The notes under the pieces: generated by a model
The model's input: the letters and a program-made list of their open reading frames with translations, nothing else
Told to the model about the DNA's origin: nothing
Database searches by the model: none
Position numbers and translations under genes: made by a program
Source of the DNA: an uncultured Burkholderiales bacterium
GTDB taxonomy: Bacteria; Pseudomonadota; Gammaproteobacteria; Burkholderiales; Burkholderiaceae_C
DNA: 64,000 bases
Assembly (NCBI GenBank): GCA_937927685.1
Contig: CALBSC010000098.1
Span: forward strand, 1-64,000
Reading direction: 5' to 3'
Part shown: positions 1-10,244 of the stretch, piece after piece
Position numbering within the stretch: the first letter of the stretch is position 1
How the letters are laid out: each line of letters opens with the position of its first letter

Positions 1-1
1 G

Positions 2-2215
2 GCTGCGTTGACGGCGACGCAGGCTGGCGGGATCACGACGTCGCAGACGGCGGCGCTGGAGTCTGGGGACTTGAACAAGCTGAGCACGGCGGCGTTTGCG
101 GCGCTGGGCACGGGTGTGGTGTCTGGGCTGAGCAGCACGCAGGTGGGTGCTCTGACGACGGAACAAGTGGCGGCGCTGACGACGTCTCAGGCGGCTGCGT
201 TGACGACGACCCAGACGGTGGGCTTGAGCTCGAGCCAGGTGGGAGCGTTGAGCACGACGGATCTGCAGAAGGTGACGACGGCGGCGTTTGCGGCGATTGG
301 CACGGGCTCGATCGTGGGTCTGAGCAGTGAGCAGGTGAATGCGCTGACGACGTCACAGGTGGTGGCGTTGACGACGGCGCAGAGCAATGCGCTGACGAGC
401 ACGCAGTCGTCTGGCATCAATACGACGCAGGCGCCGACGCTGGAAGGCGTGGACCTGGCGGCGATGACGACGGCTGGGTTTGCGGCGATCAGCGATGCTG
501 CGGTGGCGACACTGACGAGCACGCAGATGAGTGCGCTGAACACGAATGAGGTGACGGCGCTGACGACGTCTCAGGCTGCGGCCTTGACGGCACAGCAGAC
601 GGCGGGCATCACGACGAGTCAGACGGCTGCGATTGAGTCGACGGATCTGGCGAAGCTGACGACGAGCGCGCTGGTGGCGCTGACGCCTGCGGCGATGGCG
701 ACGTTGAGTTCGACGCAGTTTGGTGCGTTGACGACGGAGCAGGTGGTGTCGTTGACGACATCGCAGGCGGCGGCGTTGACGAGCACGCAGACGGTGGGGA
801 TGACGACGGCGCAAGCGGCGGTGATGACGGGTGCGGACCTGGCCAAGCTGAGCACGACGGCGTTGAGTTCGATGACGAACGCGGCGTTTGGTGCGATTGC
901 GACGGGCGAGATCACGAGCCTGAGCAGCACGCAGGTGAGCGCGCTGCAGGGTGGTCAGGTGAGTGCGCTGACGACGTCTCAGGCGGCGGTGCTGACGGCC
1001 ACGCAGACGCCTGGATTGACGGCGAGCCAGACGAGTTCGCTGGAGACGGCTGACCTGGCGGCGCTGACGACGAGTGCGTCGGCGGCGTTGACCACGGGTG
1101 TGGTGGCGAGTCTGAGCGGCACGCAGATGGGTGCGTTGACGAGCGATCAGGTGACGGCGTTGACGACGGCGCAGGCGGCTGCGTTGACGGCGACGCAGGC
1201 GGCTGGGATCACGACGTCGCAGACGGCGGCGTTGGAGTCGGGTGACTTGAACAAGGTGACGACGGCTGCGTTTGCGGCGTTGACGACGGGTGTGGTGTCT
1301 GGCCTGAGCGCGACGCAGGTGGGCGCTCTGACGAGCGCGCAGATCACGGCGCTCACGACGGCGCAGGCGGCGGCGTTGACGAGCACGCAGACGCAGGGTC
1401 TGACGACGAGCCAGGCTGCGGGTCTGGAGTCTGGTGACCTGAACAAGGTGTCGACGGATGCGTTTGCGGCGATTGCGCCGGCTGTGACGGCGAAGTTGAG
1501 CTCAAGCCAAGTGGCTGCGTTGACGAGCGATCAGGTGACGGCGTTGACGACGGCGCAGGCTGGGGCGTTGACGAGCACGCAGGCGGTGGGTATCACGACG
1601 GTGCAGACGGCGGCGCTCGAGACGGCTGACTTGGCTGCGATGACGACGGCTGCGTTTGCGGCGGTGACGCCGAGTGCGGTGGCGACGTTGAGCGGTGTGC
1701 AGGTGGGGTCGTTGACGAATGCGCAGGTGACGGCATTGACGACGTCGCAGGCGGCGGCGTTGACGAGCACGCAGGCTGGTGGGATCACGACGGTGCAGAC
1801 GAGTGCGTTGCAAAACGCTGCGCTGGCGAAGCTGTCGACGGCTGCGTTTGAGGCGATTGACACGGCGGTGGTTGCTGGGTTGAGCAACAGCCAGGTGGGA
1901 TCGTTGACGAGTGGTCAGATCACGGCGCTCACGACGTCTCAGGCGGCTGCGTTGACGGCGACGCAGGCTGGCGGGATCACGACGTCGCAGACGGCGGCGT
2001 TGGAGTCTGGGGACTTGAACAAGCTGTCGACGGCTGCGTTTGCGGCGCTGGCGACAGGTGTGATTGCGGGCTTGAACAGCACGCAAGTGGGTGCATTGAC
2101 GACGGATCAGGTGAGTGCGCTCACGACGTCTCAGGCGGCAGCGCTGACGACGACGCAGACGGTGGGTCTGAGCAGCACGCAGACCACGGCGATCGAGAGC
2201 CAGGACTTTGCCGTG
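2..2215 (+). repeat. DNA-level tandem repeat (24-bp unit, ~192-bp super-unit)
   Basis: In the first 2.2 kb of the giant gene the octads are also very alike at nucleotide level, using mainly acg, gcg, ctg/ttg and cag codons. The stretches beginning at 8 and at 1952 are nearly identical for more than 80 bases and lie 1944 bases apart (81 octads). Past about 2.2 kb the protein pattern continues but codons diversify (acc, gcc, agc), so nucleotide identity between copies drops. This suggests recent expansion or gene conversion of the first part and older, diverged copies in the rest. Confidence 0.85.
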
Positions 2216-5200
2216 CTGAGCACGTCTGCAATTGGTGGATTGACCAGCAGCACTTTCCGGGCCTTGTCAACCTCTGCGTTGACCACCATCAGCACAACCC
2301 AGATGGGTGCGTTGCGTGGTGAACAGATCACGGCACTGACCACGGACGGATTCGCCTCGCTGGCACCCGAAGTGGTGGCTGTGCTGAGTTCGACACAATT
2401 CGGCTCACTGAGCTCAGATCAGGTGGCAGCCATGACCACGGCCCAGGCCGCGAGCTTGACGTCGATGCAGGCCATGGGCATCACCACGGGTCAGACCACC
2501 GTGCTGACAACTGCCAACCTCAATAAGCTCTCCACGGCATCGTTTGCGTCCTTGTCCACGGGTGTTGTGGCAGCCTTGAGTTCGACACAAGCGGCAGCCC
2601 TGACCACGGCACAGGTGGTGGCGCTGACCACGGCACAGGCCGCAGCCTTGACCTCGACCCAATCGGCTGGCTTCAGTACGAGCCAGACGGTGGCCCTGGA
2701 AGCGGCTGACCTGTCGAAGTTCGCCACCGCCGCGCTGGACGCCTTGTCCCTGACAGCATCGGCCAGCCTGACGAGCACCCAGATCAACAGTTTGACCTCG
2801 GCCCAGGTGGCCTCGTTGACGACAGATCAAGTGGTGGCCCTCGTCTCTGGCCAGGTGGTGAACCTGGGAACTTTGCAAGCGGCTGCTTTGACCAGTACGC
2901 AGGTGGTGGCCCTGGAGGCCACGGATCTGGCGAAGATGAATACGTCGGCATTCGCCAACCTGACCACGAACGCCATGTCGCGTCTGGACGTGACGCAGGT
3001 GAACGCTGTGACGACCGCTCAGATCGCCGCCTTGACAACGGCCCAGGCCGCTACCCTGGGCACAGACCAGGCTGCCGCCCTGACCGGGACGCAGTTGGCC
3101 GCGGTGACGACTCAGGACATCGCCAAGCTCAGTACGGCAGCGATGGCAGCGATTGCCCTGGCCTCGTTCCCGAGAATGACCAGTTCGCAATTGAACAGCC
3201 TGACCACATCACAGGTGGTGGCGCTGACGACCGCCCAAATCGTGGAACTGGTCACCGCCCAAACGGCCAATCTGGGCACGTTGCAAGCCTCAGCGCTCAC
3301 GAGCACCCAGGTCGCTGCCATGGAGGTGACCGACCTCAGCAAGCTCAACACCAGCGCCTTTGCCAGCTTGTCCACCAGCGTGGTGGGCAATCTGGATGCC
3401 AGCCAGGTGGCAGGTCTCTCTACCGCGCAGGTGGTGGCACTCACGACGGGTCAAGCAGCCGCACTGGGCGCCGCCCAGTCAGCCGCCTTCACCGGCACCC
3501 AGGTGGCCGCAGTAACCACCAGCAATCTGGCCCAGCTCCGCACGACGGCAGTGGCAGCTATCGACTTGCTGGCAGTACCCAAGCTCACGAGTACCCAAGT
3601 CAACAGCCTGACCACGGCGCAGATCGCTTCGCTCACGACCGACCAGGTGGTGGCGCTGGTCTCTGGCCAGGTGGCCAACCTCGCCACGGTGCAAGCGGGC
3701 GCCTTGACGAGTACGCAAGTGGTGGCGCTGGAAGCGTCTGACCTGGCGAAGATGAACACGTCTGCCGTGTCGACCCTGACGACCAGTGCGATGGGCCGCC
3801 TGGATGTCACGCAGGTGAACGCCCTGACGACCTCGCAGATCGCTGCGTTGACTACTTCGCAGGCGGCGGCACTGGGCACTGACCAGGCAGGTGCCTTGAC
3901 CGGCACGCAATTGGCGGTAGTTACAACGCAAGACCTTGCCAAGTTCAGCACCGCTGCGGTGGCATCCATTGCGCTGGCCTCCGTGCCTAAGCTCACAAGC
4001 ACGCAACTCAACAGCCTGACCACATCACAAGTGGTGGCACTGACCACATCGCAAATTGTCGAGTTGGTCACTGCACAGACCGCCAACCTCGCCACGTTGC
4101 AGGCCTCAGTGCTCACGACCACACAGGTCGCGGCCATGGAAGTGACGGATCTGGCCAAGCTGAACACGGCCGCATTCGCAAGCTTGACGACGTCTGTGAT
4201 CAGTCGCCTGGATGCCAGCCAGGTGGCGGGTCTGTCGACCGCGCAAGTGGTGGCGCTGACGACGGCACAAGCTGCGGCACTGGGCACGGTGCAGGCAGCA
4301 GCCTTGTCCGGCAACCAGGTGGCAGTGGTCAGCACCAGCGATCTGGTCAGCCTCAGCACCAGTGCATTGGCAGCCATTGACCTGCTGGCGGTTCCCCGGT
4401 TGACCAGCACGCAGATCAACAGCCTCACGTCTGGCCAGGTGGTTGCACTCAGCACGGATCAGATCGTTGCCTTGTCCACAGCACAAGCGGCCAATTTGGG
4501 CACACTGCAGGCAGCCTCAATGACCAGCACGCAGGTGGTGGCGATGGAAGGTTCTGACCTCGGCAAGATGAACACCGTTGCATTTGCCAGTTTGACGACC
4601 AGCGCTGTGCGCAGCATCGATTCTGCTCAGATTTCGAGCATTACCTCGAGCCAGATGGCGTCGCTGACAACCACGCAAGCGGCCAGCCTCGTGGCACAGC
4701 AGGCGGCTGTTCTCAGCTCAGCCCAGGTGGTGTCGCTGAATACGAGTGACGTGACCAGCTTGACCAGTTCAGTCCTCAATGCGCTGACCGTCTTCGACAA
4801 ACTCTCCACGACGCAGGTGAACAGCCTGACGACCCGACAGTTTGCGGCACTGAGCACGGACCAGGTGGTGGCCATGAGCACAGTCCAAATGGCTGCGCTG
4901 GGTGATGTACAAGCCGGCGCATTGACTGCCACGCAACTCAATGCCATGGAAGTGACGGATTTGTCCAAGATGAACACCGTGGCCTTGCAGGCGATTACCA
5001 CGGCGGCATTGTCTGCACTGTCTACCGACAGCCTGAACCAGCTAACCAGCGCGCAGTTCGCAAGCCTGAGCCTGGCACAGGTGACAGGCCTGAGCTCAAC
5101 GCAATTCGCCTCGCTGTCTACAGCGCTGGCCAGTGCCATCACGAGTTCGCAGGTCACATCCATCGAGACCCGTGATCTGCGAGCGATGTCGACTGACGCT

Positions 5201-6679
5201 GTTCGAGCCTTGACCACGGACTCGTTGTCATCCTTGACGGATCAGCAGTTGCTGAGCCTCAGCACGACACAAGTGTCGACCGTGACAACGACACAGTTCA
5301 AGCAGTTGACGGCCAACCAGGTCAGCGTTTTGTCGAGTACGCAGATTCAATCCATCACCTCTGACCAGCTGAACTCGCTCAGCTCTCAGTTGGTGACAGT
5401 CTTGTCATTGGCCCAGTTGAAGGCGATCACGACGGATGTGCTCAGTGCCTTGTCCACGGCCAATCTGCGCGCCATTGGTGCTGACAGCTGGAGTGGTTTG
5501 CTGACTGGCCAGGTGGCCAGCTTGACATCGACCCAGGTTCAGTCGCTAACCAATGCGCAACTGGGCGCATTGACCAACGCTCAGCTTGCCGCTTTGACCA
5601 CTGACCAGGTGGTCTGGCTGACCGATTCGGAGTACGGTCAGCTCTCCGGACTGCAACTCAAGGCCTTGGGCACGAGCCAGGTGCAGGCCATTGAAACGAC
5701 GGATGTGCGGGTACTGAGCCTGGATCAAATCCAGTCACTGCCGACCACCAGCATTCAGGCGCTGACCACCGACCAAGTGGCTTCGCTGACGAGCGACCAG
5801 GCGTCTTACTTGTTGCCCTCGCAGATCACGGCCCTGTCGCCGACCCAGATGCAGGCGGTGACCAGTAGCGACTTGAGGACCTGGGACATGACCCAACTGC
5901 AGGCCATCACCACTTCGGCCCTGGCCGGCCTGAGCAGCTCAGCCATCCAGACAATCTCGGATGCGCAGGTGAGCCTGCTGAGCCAGAACCAGGTGAAGGC
6001 GCTGACCACGCAGCAGATTGCAGCGTTGACCACGTCGCAGATCCAGCAGCTGGTGGATACGCAACTGGCTGTCCTGACGACCACACAGGTTCAAGCCATC
6101 GAAACTGGCGATCTGGCCGTGATGACCGTGACCCAGTTGCCGCTGTTGACGCTCAATCAGATCAAGAGCTTGACGACGGATCAGGTCGGGGCCATCACGA
6201 CGGCGCAGATCACGGTACTGGACGCCACCCAAGTGGGGGCCATGTCTGCCGCACAAGTGGGTGCACTCAGCAGCGCTGATTTCACACTGCTGAATGTGGA
6301 TCAGTTGCAATATCTGACCACATCAGTGGTGGCAAACCTGACAACCGACCGGATCCAGGAACTCACCACGGATCAGATTGGCATGTTGAGTCAAAAGCAG
6401 GTGAAGGTTTTGACCACGGGACAAATAGCTGCGTTTACGACGGCTCAAATCAGCAATTTGATTGCGGATCAATTGAGCGTCATGACTTCGACACAGTTGC
6501 GCGCAATAGAGATGGAGGATGTACGACAAATGACTGGTGTTCAATTTGACGCACTGGGTTATTCGAAAGTTTCAAGTTTGACAACCAATCAACTAAAGGA
6601 AATTACGGCAGCTCAAATTGCAATGATCACTGATGAAAGTATTTCAAATTATTTGAACTTGCCAGCTAATCGGCCCTGA
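2..6679 (+). CDS. Giant octapeptide-repeat protein, 5'-truncated by the window edge
   Basis: The reading frame is already open at base 2 (Ala-Ala-Leu...), so the true start lies upstream; about 2225 residues are visible before the TGA at 6677-6679. Almost the whole protein is a run of 8-residue units of the type A-L-T-T-x-Q-[VA]-x. About eight units form a 64-residue super-repeat in which one or two units read [ALE]-E-[ST]-x-D-L-x-K and another reads [KV]-[LV]-[ST]-T-x-A-[FL]-A. Occasional super-repeats carry a ninth unit. There are no cysteines, membrane segments or recognisable catalytic motifs. The T/S-x-x-Q spacing resembles helix N-capping boxes, so a short-helix solenoid is possible; a beta-solenoid is the alternative. 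The final 15 residues or so leave the repeat. A secreted or surface fibre is inference only; I do not recognise a named family. Confidence 0.85.
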   Translation, partial: AALTATQAGGITTSQTAALESGDLNKLSTAAFAALGTGVVSGLSSTQVGALTTEQVAALTTSQAAALTTTQTVGLSSSQVGALSTTDLQKVTTAAFAAIGTGSIVGLSSEQVNALTTSQVVALTTAQSNALTSTQSSGINTTQAPTLEGVDLAAMTTAGFAAISDAAVATLTSTQMSALNTNEVTALTTSQAAALTAQQTAGITTSQTAAIESTDLAKLTTSALVALTPAAMATLSSTQFGALTTEQVVSLTTSQAAALTSTQTVGMTTAQAAVMTGADLAKLSTTALSSMTNAAFGAIATGEITSLSSTQVSALQGGQVSALTTSQAAVLTATQTPGLTASQTSSLETADLAALTTSASAALTTGVVASLSGTQMGALTSDQVTALTTAQAAALTATQAAGITTSQTAALESGDLNKVTTAAFAALTTGVVSGLSATQVGALTSAQITALTTAQAAALTSTQTQGLTTSQAAGLESGDLNKVSTDAFAAIAPAVTAKLSSSQVAALTSDQVTALTTAQAGALTSTQAVGITTVQTAALETADLAAMTTAAFAAVTPSAVATLSGVQVGSLTNAQVTALTTSQAAALTSTQAGGITTVQTSALQNAALAKLSTAAFEAIDTAVVAGLSNSQVGSLTSGQITALTTSQAAALTATQAGGITTSQTAALESGDLNKLSTAAFAALATGVIAGLNSTQVGALTTDQVSALTTSQAAALTTTQTVGLSSTQTTAIESQDFAVLSTSAIGGLTSSTFRALSTSALTTISTTQMGALRGEQITALTTDGFASLAPEVVAVLSSTQFGSLSSDQVAAMTTAQAASLTSMQAMGITTGQTTVLTTANLNKLSTASFASLSTGVVAALSSTQAAALTTAQVVALTTAQAAALTSTQSAGFSTSQTVALEAADLSKFATAALDALSLTASASLTSTQINSLTSAQVASLTTDQVVALVSGQVVNLGTLQAAALTSTQVVALEATDLAKMNTSAFANLTTNAMSRLDVTQVNAVTTAQIAALTTAQAATLGTDQAAALTGTQLAAVTTQDIAKLSTAAMAAIALASFPRMTSSQLNSLTTSQVVALTTAQIVELVTAQTANLGTLQASALTSTQVAAMEVTDLSKLNTSAFASLSTSVVGNLDASQVAGLSTAQVVALTTGQAAALGAAQSAAFTGTQVAAVTTSNLAQLRTTAVAAIDLLAVPKLTSTQVNSLTTAQIASLTTDQVVALVSGQVANLATVQAGALTSTQVVALEASDLAKMNTSAVSTLTTSAMGRLDVTQVNALTTSQIAALTTSQAAALGTDQAGALTGTQLAVVTTQDLAKFSTAAVASIALASVPKLTSTQLNSLTTSQVVALTTSQIVELVTAQTANLATLQASVLTTTQVAAMEVTDLAKLNTAAFASLTTSVISRLDASQVAGLSTAQVVALTTAQAAALGTVQAAALSGNQVAVVSTSDLVSLSTSALAAIDLLAVPRLTSTQINSLTSGQVVALSTDQIVALSTAQAANLGTLQAASMTSTQVVAMEGSDLGKMNTVAFASLTTSAVRSIDSAQISSITSSQMASLTTTQAASLVAQQAAVLSSAQVVSLNTSDVTSLTSSVLNALTVFDKLSTTQVNSLTTRQFAALSTDQVVAMSTVQMAALGDVQAGALTATQLNAMEVTDLSKMNTVALQAITTAALSALSTDSLNQLTSAQFASLSLAQVTGLSSTQFASLSTALASAITSSQVTSIETRDLRAMSTDAVRALTTDSLSSLTDQQLLSLSTTQVSTVTTTQFKQLTANQVSVLSSTQIQSITSDQLNSLSSQLVTVLSLAQLKAITTDVLSALSTANLRAIGADSWSGLLTGQVASLTSTQVQSLTNAQLGALTNAQLAALTTDQVVWLTDSEYGQLSGLQLKALGTSQVQAIETTDVRVLSLDQIQSLPTTSIQALTTDQVASLTSDQASYLLPSQITALSPTQMQAVTSSDLRTWDMTQLQAITTSALAGLSSSAIQTISDAQVSLLSQNQVKALTTQQIAALTTSQIQQLVDTQLAVLTTTQVQAIETGDLAVMTVTQLPLLTLNQIKSLTTDQVGAITTAQITVLDATQVGAMSAAQVGALSSADFTLLNVDQLQYLTTSVVANLTTDRIQELTTDQIGMLSQKQVKVLTTGQIAAFTTAQISNLIADQLSVMTSTQLRAIEMEDVRQMTGVQFDALGYSKVSSLTTNQLKEITAAQIAMITDESISNYLNLPANRP

Positions 6680-7021
6680 TGTGCTTAGGGTCGGTAATGA
6701 ATTTATTTAATAGAATTTTTCTATTTGAGAAAATTTATAATCTCGGCATTCTAAAAATTGATCTCCAATTTAAAGGTAATTAGCGAAAAATAGAATTTTT
6801 CCCAATGGAAAGGGTTGCATAAGAAGAGGAGCAGATATTGCGACAACCAAATCATTGATACACCTAAAAGGGTTGATATGAGACTGGCGTTACATAATTT
6901 CCGAGAGTTGGGGATCTACACCACAACGTTTTATCAGTGATCAGTCAATTGCTGAGTGAATTAAATCTCCATGTTATTTCGTCCGAGGGAGCTAAAGTAA
7001 AAGTATTGGCATCTCAAGAAG
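6680..7021. other. AT-rich intergenic stretch, no gene seen
   Basis: This 340-bp stretch follows the giant gene and is sharply more AT-rich than the DNA before it. No frame gives a convincing protein. A short AT-rich inverted repeat (AATAGAA...TTCTATT, 6709-6725) lies soon after the stop codon, but it lacks the GC-rich stem of a typical terminator. Its 3' part may include debris of the IS element that follows. Confidence 0.6.
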
Positions 7022-7810
7022 ATGTATCTTTTAGATATTTTTAATGTTGAGATCACGGCGGAGAATATTAAAAAATTAGTGAGGTCATCTCGTATACGGG
7101 AGATTGCCATCAAAGTAGGCAAGAACGTAGGCAGTCCATCCTGTTTGTCTTCTTGGCATTTCGGATTAGCGAGTCTTGTTACCAGGATGAATTCAAGACG
7201 AGTTCTGAGAATAAAGAGATCGTTAACTGGTTACTACGCCTGACAGATAACCCCTGAAACTGGAGATTTTGCCTGTTCTACCTGGATCTTTGGGCCGACA
7301 AACGCTTCGAATGGAACTATCGGCGCAGTTACAGGGCCTACAAGAGGCTGAATCTCAATCTACGCATCGGTCCCCTAAACGTCTGGACGTGATATATCAG
7401 AGGCGTTGACGGTACACCAGGCTATGAATCAAGTTCGGTCCATGGATTTCATACTCGATCAACTGTCGGATGGCAGAATATTTACGCTGCATAACGTCAT
7501 CGATGACTTCAATCGTGATGCATTCGGGATTGAGGTGAACTTCTCGCTGCCATCAGAAAAGGTAATAAAGACGCTGAAACAGATCAACAGTTGTTGAGCA
7601 ACGGAGCAGGTGATACGTTGCGACAATAGTTCTTATGACTTTAGTGCAGTGGCGCAAGGCTGAGCATATGAGTGTGAAATCAGGCTGTAATTTATTGAAC
7701 CAAACAAGCCTCAGCAGAATGCATAATTAGAGCGTTTCAACAGGGCTGAGCAATATCCATGGATTTCGCAGGGCTGTTAGGGAGATTTAGATGGGTTCGG
7801 AACTTGGCAA
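7022..7810 (+). pseudogene. Decayed IS3-family transposase (OrfB) remnant
   Basis: Pieces of an IS3-type OrfB can be read in order but in different frames and with stops. Near 7060-7130 is a segment like the OrfA/OrfB junction (KKLVRSSRIREIAIKV). After a frameshift comes RISESCYQDEFK (7162 on), then W-x-x-R-L-T-D-N and an in-frame stop, then RFEWNYRRSYRAYKRLN (about 7300-7355). The catalytic-core start SMDFILDQLSDGR...NVIDDFNR is at about 7440-7515, and the late PQQNA-stop-LERFNR motif is at about 7700-7730. Together these follow the DDE integrase core of the IS3 group. The short open frames at 7022-7243 and 7406-7597 are fragments of this pseudogene, not genes. No terminal inverted repeats were recognised. 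Confidence 0.8.
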
Positions 7811-8121
7811 CCAAAGGGATGCGCCGATTCAGCGTTTAGAGCCTATACATAGCCGAAGGGGAGATCACGCCTGTACAGTGGTTGTCCATATCCACTTGAG
7901 GCGGTTACTTCTATCTCTCTCGCCAAAAAGAGTATTGTTGATTTTGCAGTAAGTTGTCAGCTTCCCAGGTAATAAAATGAGTGGTTGTAAATAAAAATTT
8001 GGAGAGGTTATTTTGGTTGATAAAAATTATTTTCTTCTTCAGGATATTCGTGGTCAAATTATTTTTCGCTAGAAAGAAGTGACTTTTTCTTACTAATTTT
8101 TGATCTCTTGAAATATCAATA
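7811..8121. other. AT-rich intergenic stretch, no gene seen
   Basis: This lies between the transposase remnant and the 3' end of the opposite-strand glycosyltransferase. The first part may be further eroded transposase sequence; the rest is low-complexity AT-rich DNA with no supportable gene, RNA or terminator. Confidence 0.5.
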
Positions 8122-9207
8122 CTATTTAATCAAGCATAAGAGATCTAGTAATTTTCTGGCAGATGAGTCCCATGAAAAATTCCTGGATATTATGTCTGAC
8201 GCTTTTATTGCATTATCTCTCGGAAATTCCATGCATTCAACTAATTTTCTGGCTAGACTTTTTGAGTCGGGCATATACCAATTGCCGGCGCCATCCCTGT
8301 AGTTGAAATATTTTTCATAAACCCCGACTGGAAGAGGGGTTAACTTAGAATCTATTTCTAAGAAAAGACCCTTAATATGATTAAGATATTCGGAATGTCC
8401 AGAGATATATGTGGTGATCACGGGTATCCCACAGGCAATAGCCTCAATTAATGGTAATCCCCAGCCCTCACCTTTGCTCGGAAAGACGAATGCATCACAG
8501 CTTCTGTAAACTGCGGCCATTGTCATATCGTCATAATGGCCATTTATTAATTTGATATTATTAAGATTTCGGCGAGCGATATCGGACTTGAATTCAGCAA
8601 GGGAATTTGGGTCTCCAAAGGAATCTGCTTTTAACCAAAGTTCAACATTGGCACCTTCTTTAAAGGCTTCGCAAAAAGATTCAATGAGTACGTCATAACC
8701 CTTTCTAGATTCATATTTTCCGATCATGAGAAATTTAAAGGCTGAACTATTCAATTCAGATACGGTGCCGCCGTACCTATGAAACACATTAGTGTCTACG
8801 CCCTCGGGTATAACGAACACCTTATCGCTTTGCACCCCGCAGTTAATCATTATTTGACGCCCCCAGTCTGACGCAGTGATAACATAATCGGAGTGGTTTA
8901 GCCCATAAGTCCAATCGTCCGGTAATTTATCAGTTTCAAATACTGTATATGATATTTTCAATCCGTTAAATTTTGATAGAATTTGATTGGATGGTCCTAC
9001 TGATATCGCTATATTTATTACCTGTCCTGGGAATGATCTTGAAATTTCAATCGAGGCAGCAATTGATTCGATTGAACTTGTTTCTGTGAAGTTGTATTTT
9101 ATTTGATCAGATTTTATTCTCTGCAAGGCGTTCCATAGCCCTCGGATATGTATGCCGTAGCCTGTATAGTTGCCTTCCATATTGCCGATGATATTTAATA
9201 GGGTCAT
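8122..9207 (-). CDS. Glycosyltransferase family 4 (GT-B fold)
   Basis: This 361-residue protein probably transfers a sugar from an activated donor to a surface glycan. The N-terminal half has a glycine-rich acceptor-side start (NMEGNYTGYGIHIRGL). The C-terminal half has the family-4 signature: GKYESRKGYDVLIESF (about residues 185-205), then the donor-site block SKGEGWGLPLIEAIACGIPV with the E-x7-E pattern (about 250-270). Codon use is AT-rich, unlike the flagellar genes downstream, which fits acquisition with the neighbouring glycan genes. Donor and acceptor cannot be told from sequence. It is followed on the same strand, in its 5' direction, by a methyltransferase, so the two may share a transcript. 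Confidence 0.85.
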   Translation of the reverse strand: MTLLNIIGNMEGNYTGYGIHIRGLWNALQRIKSDQIKYNFTETSSIESIAASIEISRSFPGQVINIAISVGPSNQILSKFNGLKISYTVFETDKLPDDWTYGLNHSDYVITASDWGRQIMINCGVQSDKVFVIPEGVDTNVFHRYGGTVSELNSSAFKFLMIGKYESRKGYDVLIESFCEAFKEGANVELWLKADSFGDPNSLAEFKSDIARRNLNNIKLINGHYDDMTMAAVYRSCDAFVFPSKGEGWGLPLIEAIACGIPVITTYISGHSEYLNHIKGLFLEIDSKLTPLPVGVYEKYFNYRDGAGNWYMPDSKSLARKLVECMEFPRDNAIKASDIISRNFSWDSSARKLLDLLCLIK

Positions 9208-9335
9208 AAAATTAAATTGTTTTTTTTGAATGATATTTTTCTAACTAAATTATGCCTATCAAAATCAAATTATTGAAATTAATGCGTTGACAATTTTTTA
9301 AATTCGGAATAATTAATAATATTCTTCTGACAATA

Positions 9336-9992
9336 TCATGCCATATTAGTCCACCCTGCTTGATATTTGGCAAATATACAAGTCGCTCCGACGGAGTCGG
9401 CGTATTCTGAAACCAGTCTCCCTTTGCCCCCTACGGTTGGCGGCGTGACAAATCCAATAGTACTGTTATTTTGATATATGAAATCTGCATTCGACGGGCA
9501 ATCATCAACAACCACTAAAGTGTCGCTGCGGAGTACTCTAGAGGCTGCCGTAAGTTCCTTGAGATGATGTATTGCTGAAGGTTGCCAATATTTCATATCG
9601 AGATCAAACGAGTCAAGGTATAAAAAATCTATTGTATCTTTAGTTGATTCCAATTGTTTTGAAAGCGTGGCTAGAAAACTAACACTGTCTTGTTGATAAA
9701 TCTTTACTCGTTGACTGACCATGAGGCTACATTCTCTTACCGAATTCTCACTGATATCAACAGTCAAACATATAGAGGTGTTATCGCGATTGCTTATGTA
9801 TTTATCGAATAACACTGTGCTTTGGCCATCTCCTGCCCAATTATCTTTTACCCTCGCGCATCCTGTCTCAACAATTCTGATTGTTCCGATTATTCCATCT
9901 AAGTGCTCAAAAATTTTTCTAAAAGTTTCTTCCCTTTTTCCAAGCCTTGGCGCTGCTTCTGTATCGAAATATGTCCAAAATTTATCTTTCAT
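9336..9992 (-). CDS. Class I SAM-dependent methyltransferase-like protein
   Basis: This 218-residue protein shows a Rossmann-type methyltransferase layout: IRIVETGCARVKDNWAGDG as motif I (about residues 38-56), LTVDIS as the acidic end of strand 2, then FLYLDSFDL and LVVVDDCP as later strands. The usual GxGxG of motif I is replaced by ETGCA, so it is a divergent member. It belongs to the kind of methyltransferase often found beside glycosyltransferases in surface-polysaccharide loci, and the neighbours on both sides are of that type. Substrate is unknown. Base composition is AT-rich like the rest of the 6.7-11 kb stretch. Confidence 0.65.
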   Translation of the reverse strand: MKDKFWTYFDTEAAPRLGKREETFRKIFEHLDGIIGTIRIVETGCARVKDNWAGDGQSTVLFDKYISNRDNTSICLTVDISENSVRECSLMVSQRVKIYQQDSVSFLATLSKQLESTKDTIDFLYLDSFDLDMKYWQPSAIHHLKELTAASRVLRSDTLVVVDDCPSNADFIYQNNSTIGFVTPPTVGGKGRLVSEYADSVGATCIFAKYQAGWTNMA

Positions 9993-10060
9993 TTTTCCAC
10001 CCTGAGGTTGATTGTGTTGAGTTTTTGCAATAATTTTAAATAAATAGATTATTTACATGT

Positions 10061-10228
10061 TTATTGCAAATTGAGCGCAAAAATTTCATTTTGATATTGG
10101 TTCAATATGTATTGTGGCCATACCAAATAAATATTTTTTATTGCCATTGCGGTTTCCCATGATTTGTTAGATATACATTCAAGTCTGATGGTGTTTGAGT
10201 GATCATCAAACAGATGTGATCGGAGACT
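10061..10228 (-). pseudogene. Short open fragment, probable 3' remnant of a lost gene
   Basis: Read on the minus strand from just after a stop at 10231, an open frame of 54 codons runs to a TAA at 10061-10063. It contains a plausible protein-like end (NIYLVWPQYILNQYQNEIF) with natural composition but no good start codon or ribosome site near its beginning. It could be the tail of a truncated glycan gene, or the frameshifted end of the gene at 10245-10967. No family was recognised. Confidence 0.35.
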
Positions 10229-10244
10229 TTATTCCACCGGAAAG

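Noticed and set aside
353..2086. Arg/His-rich open frames on the plus strand and long minus-strand frames inside the giant repeat gene
   Set aside because: They arise because the 24-bp DNA repeat keeps several frames open at once. The compositions are unnatural and no start sites are seen.
2..2215. CRISPR-like or satellite array
   Set aside because: The units are contiguous, lack unique spacers and encode an uninterrupted octapeptide frame, so it is a coding tandem repeat.
7022..7597. Two small independent genes at 7022-7243 and 7406-7597
   Set aside because: Their translations match consecutive parts of an IS3-type transposase broken by frameshifts and stops.
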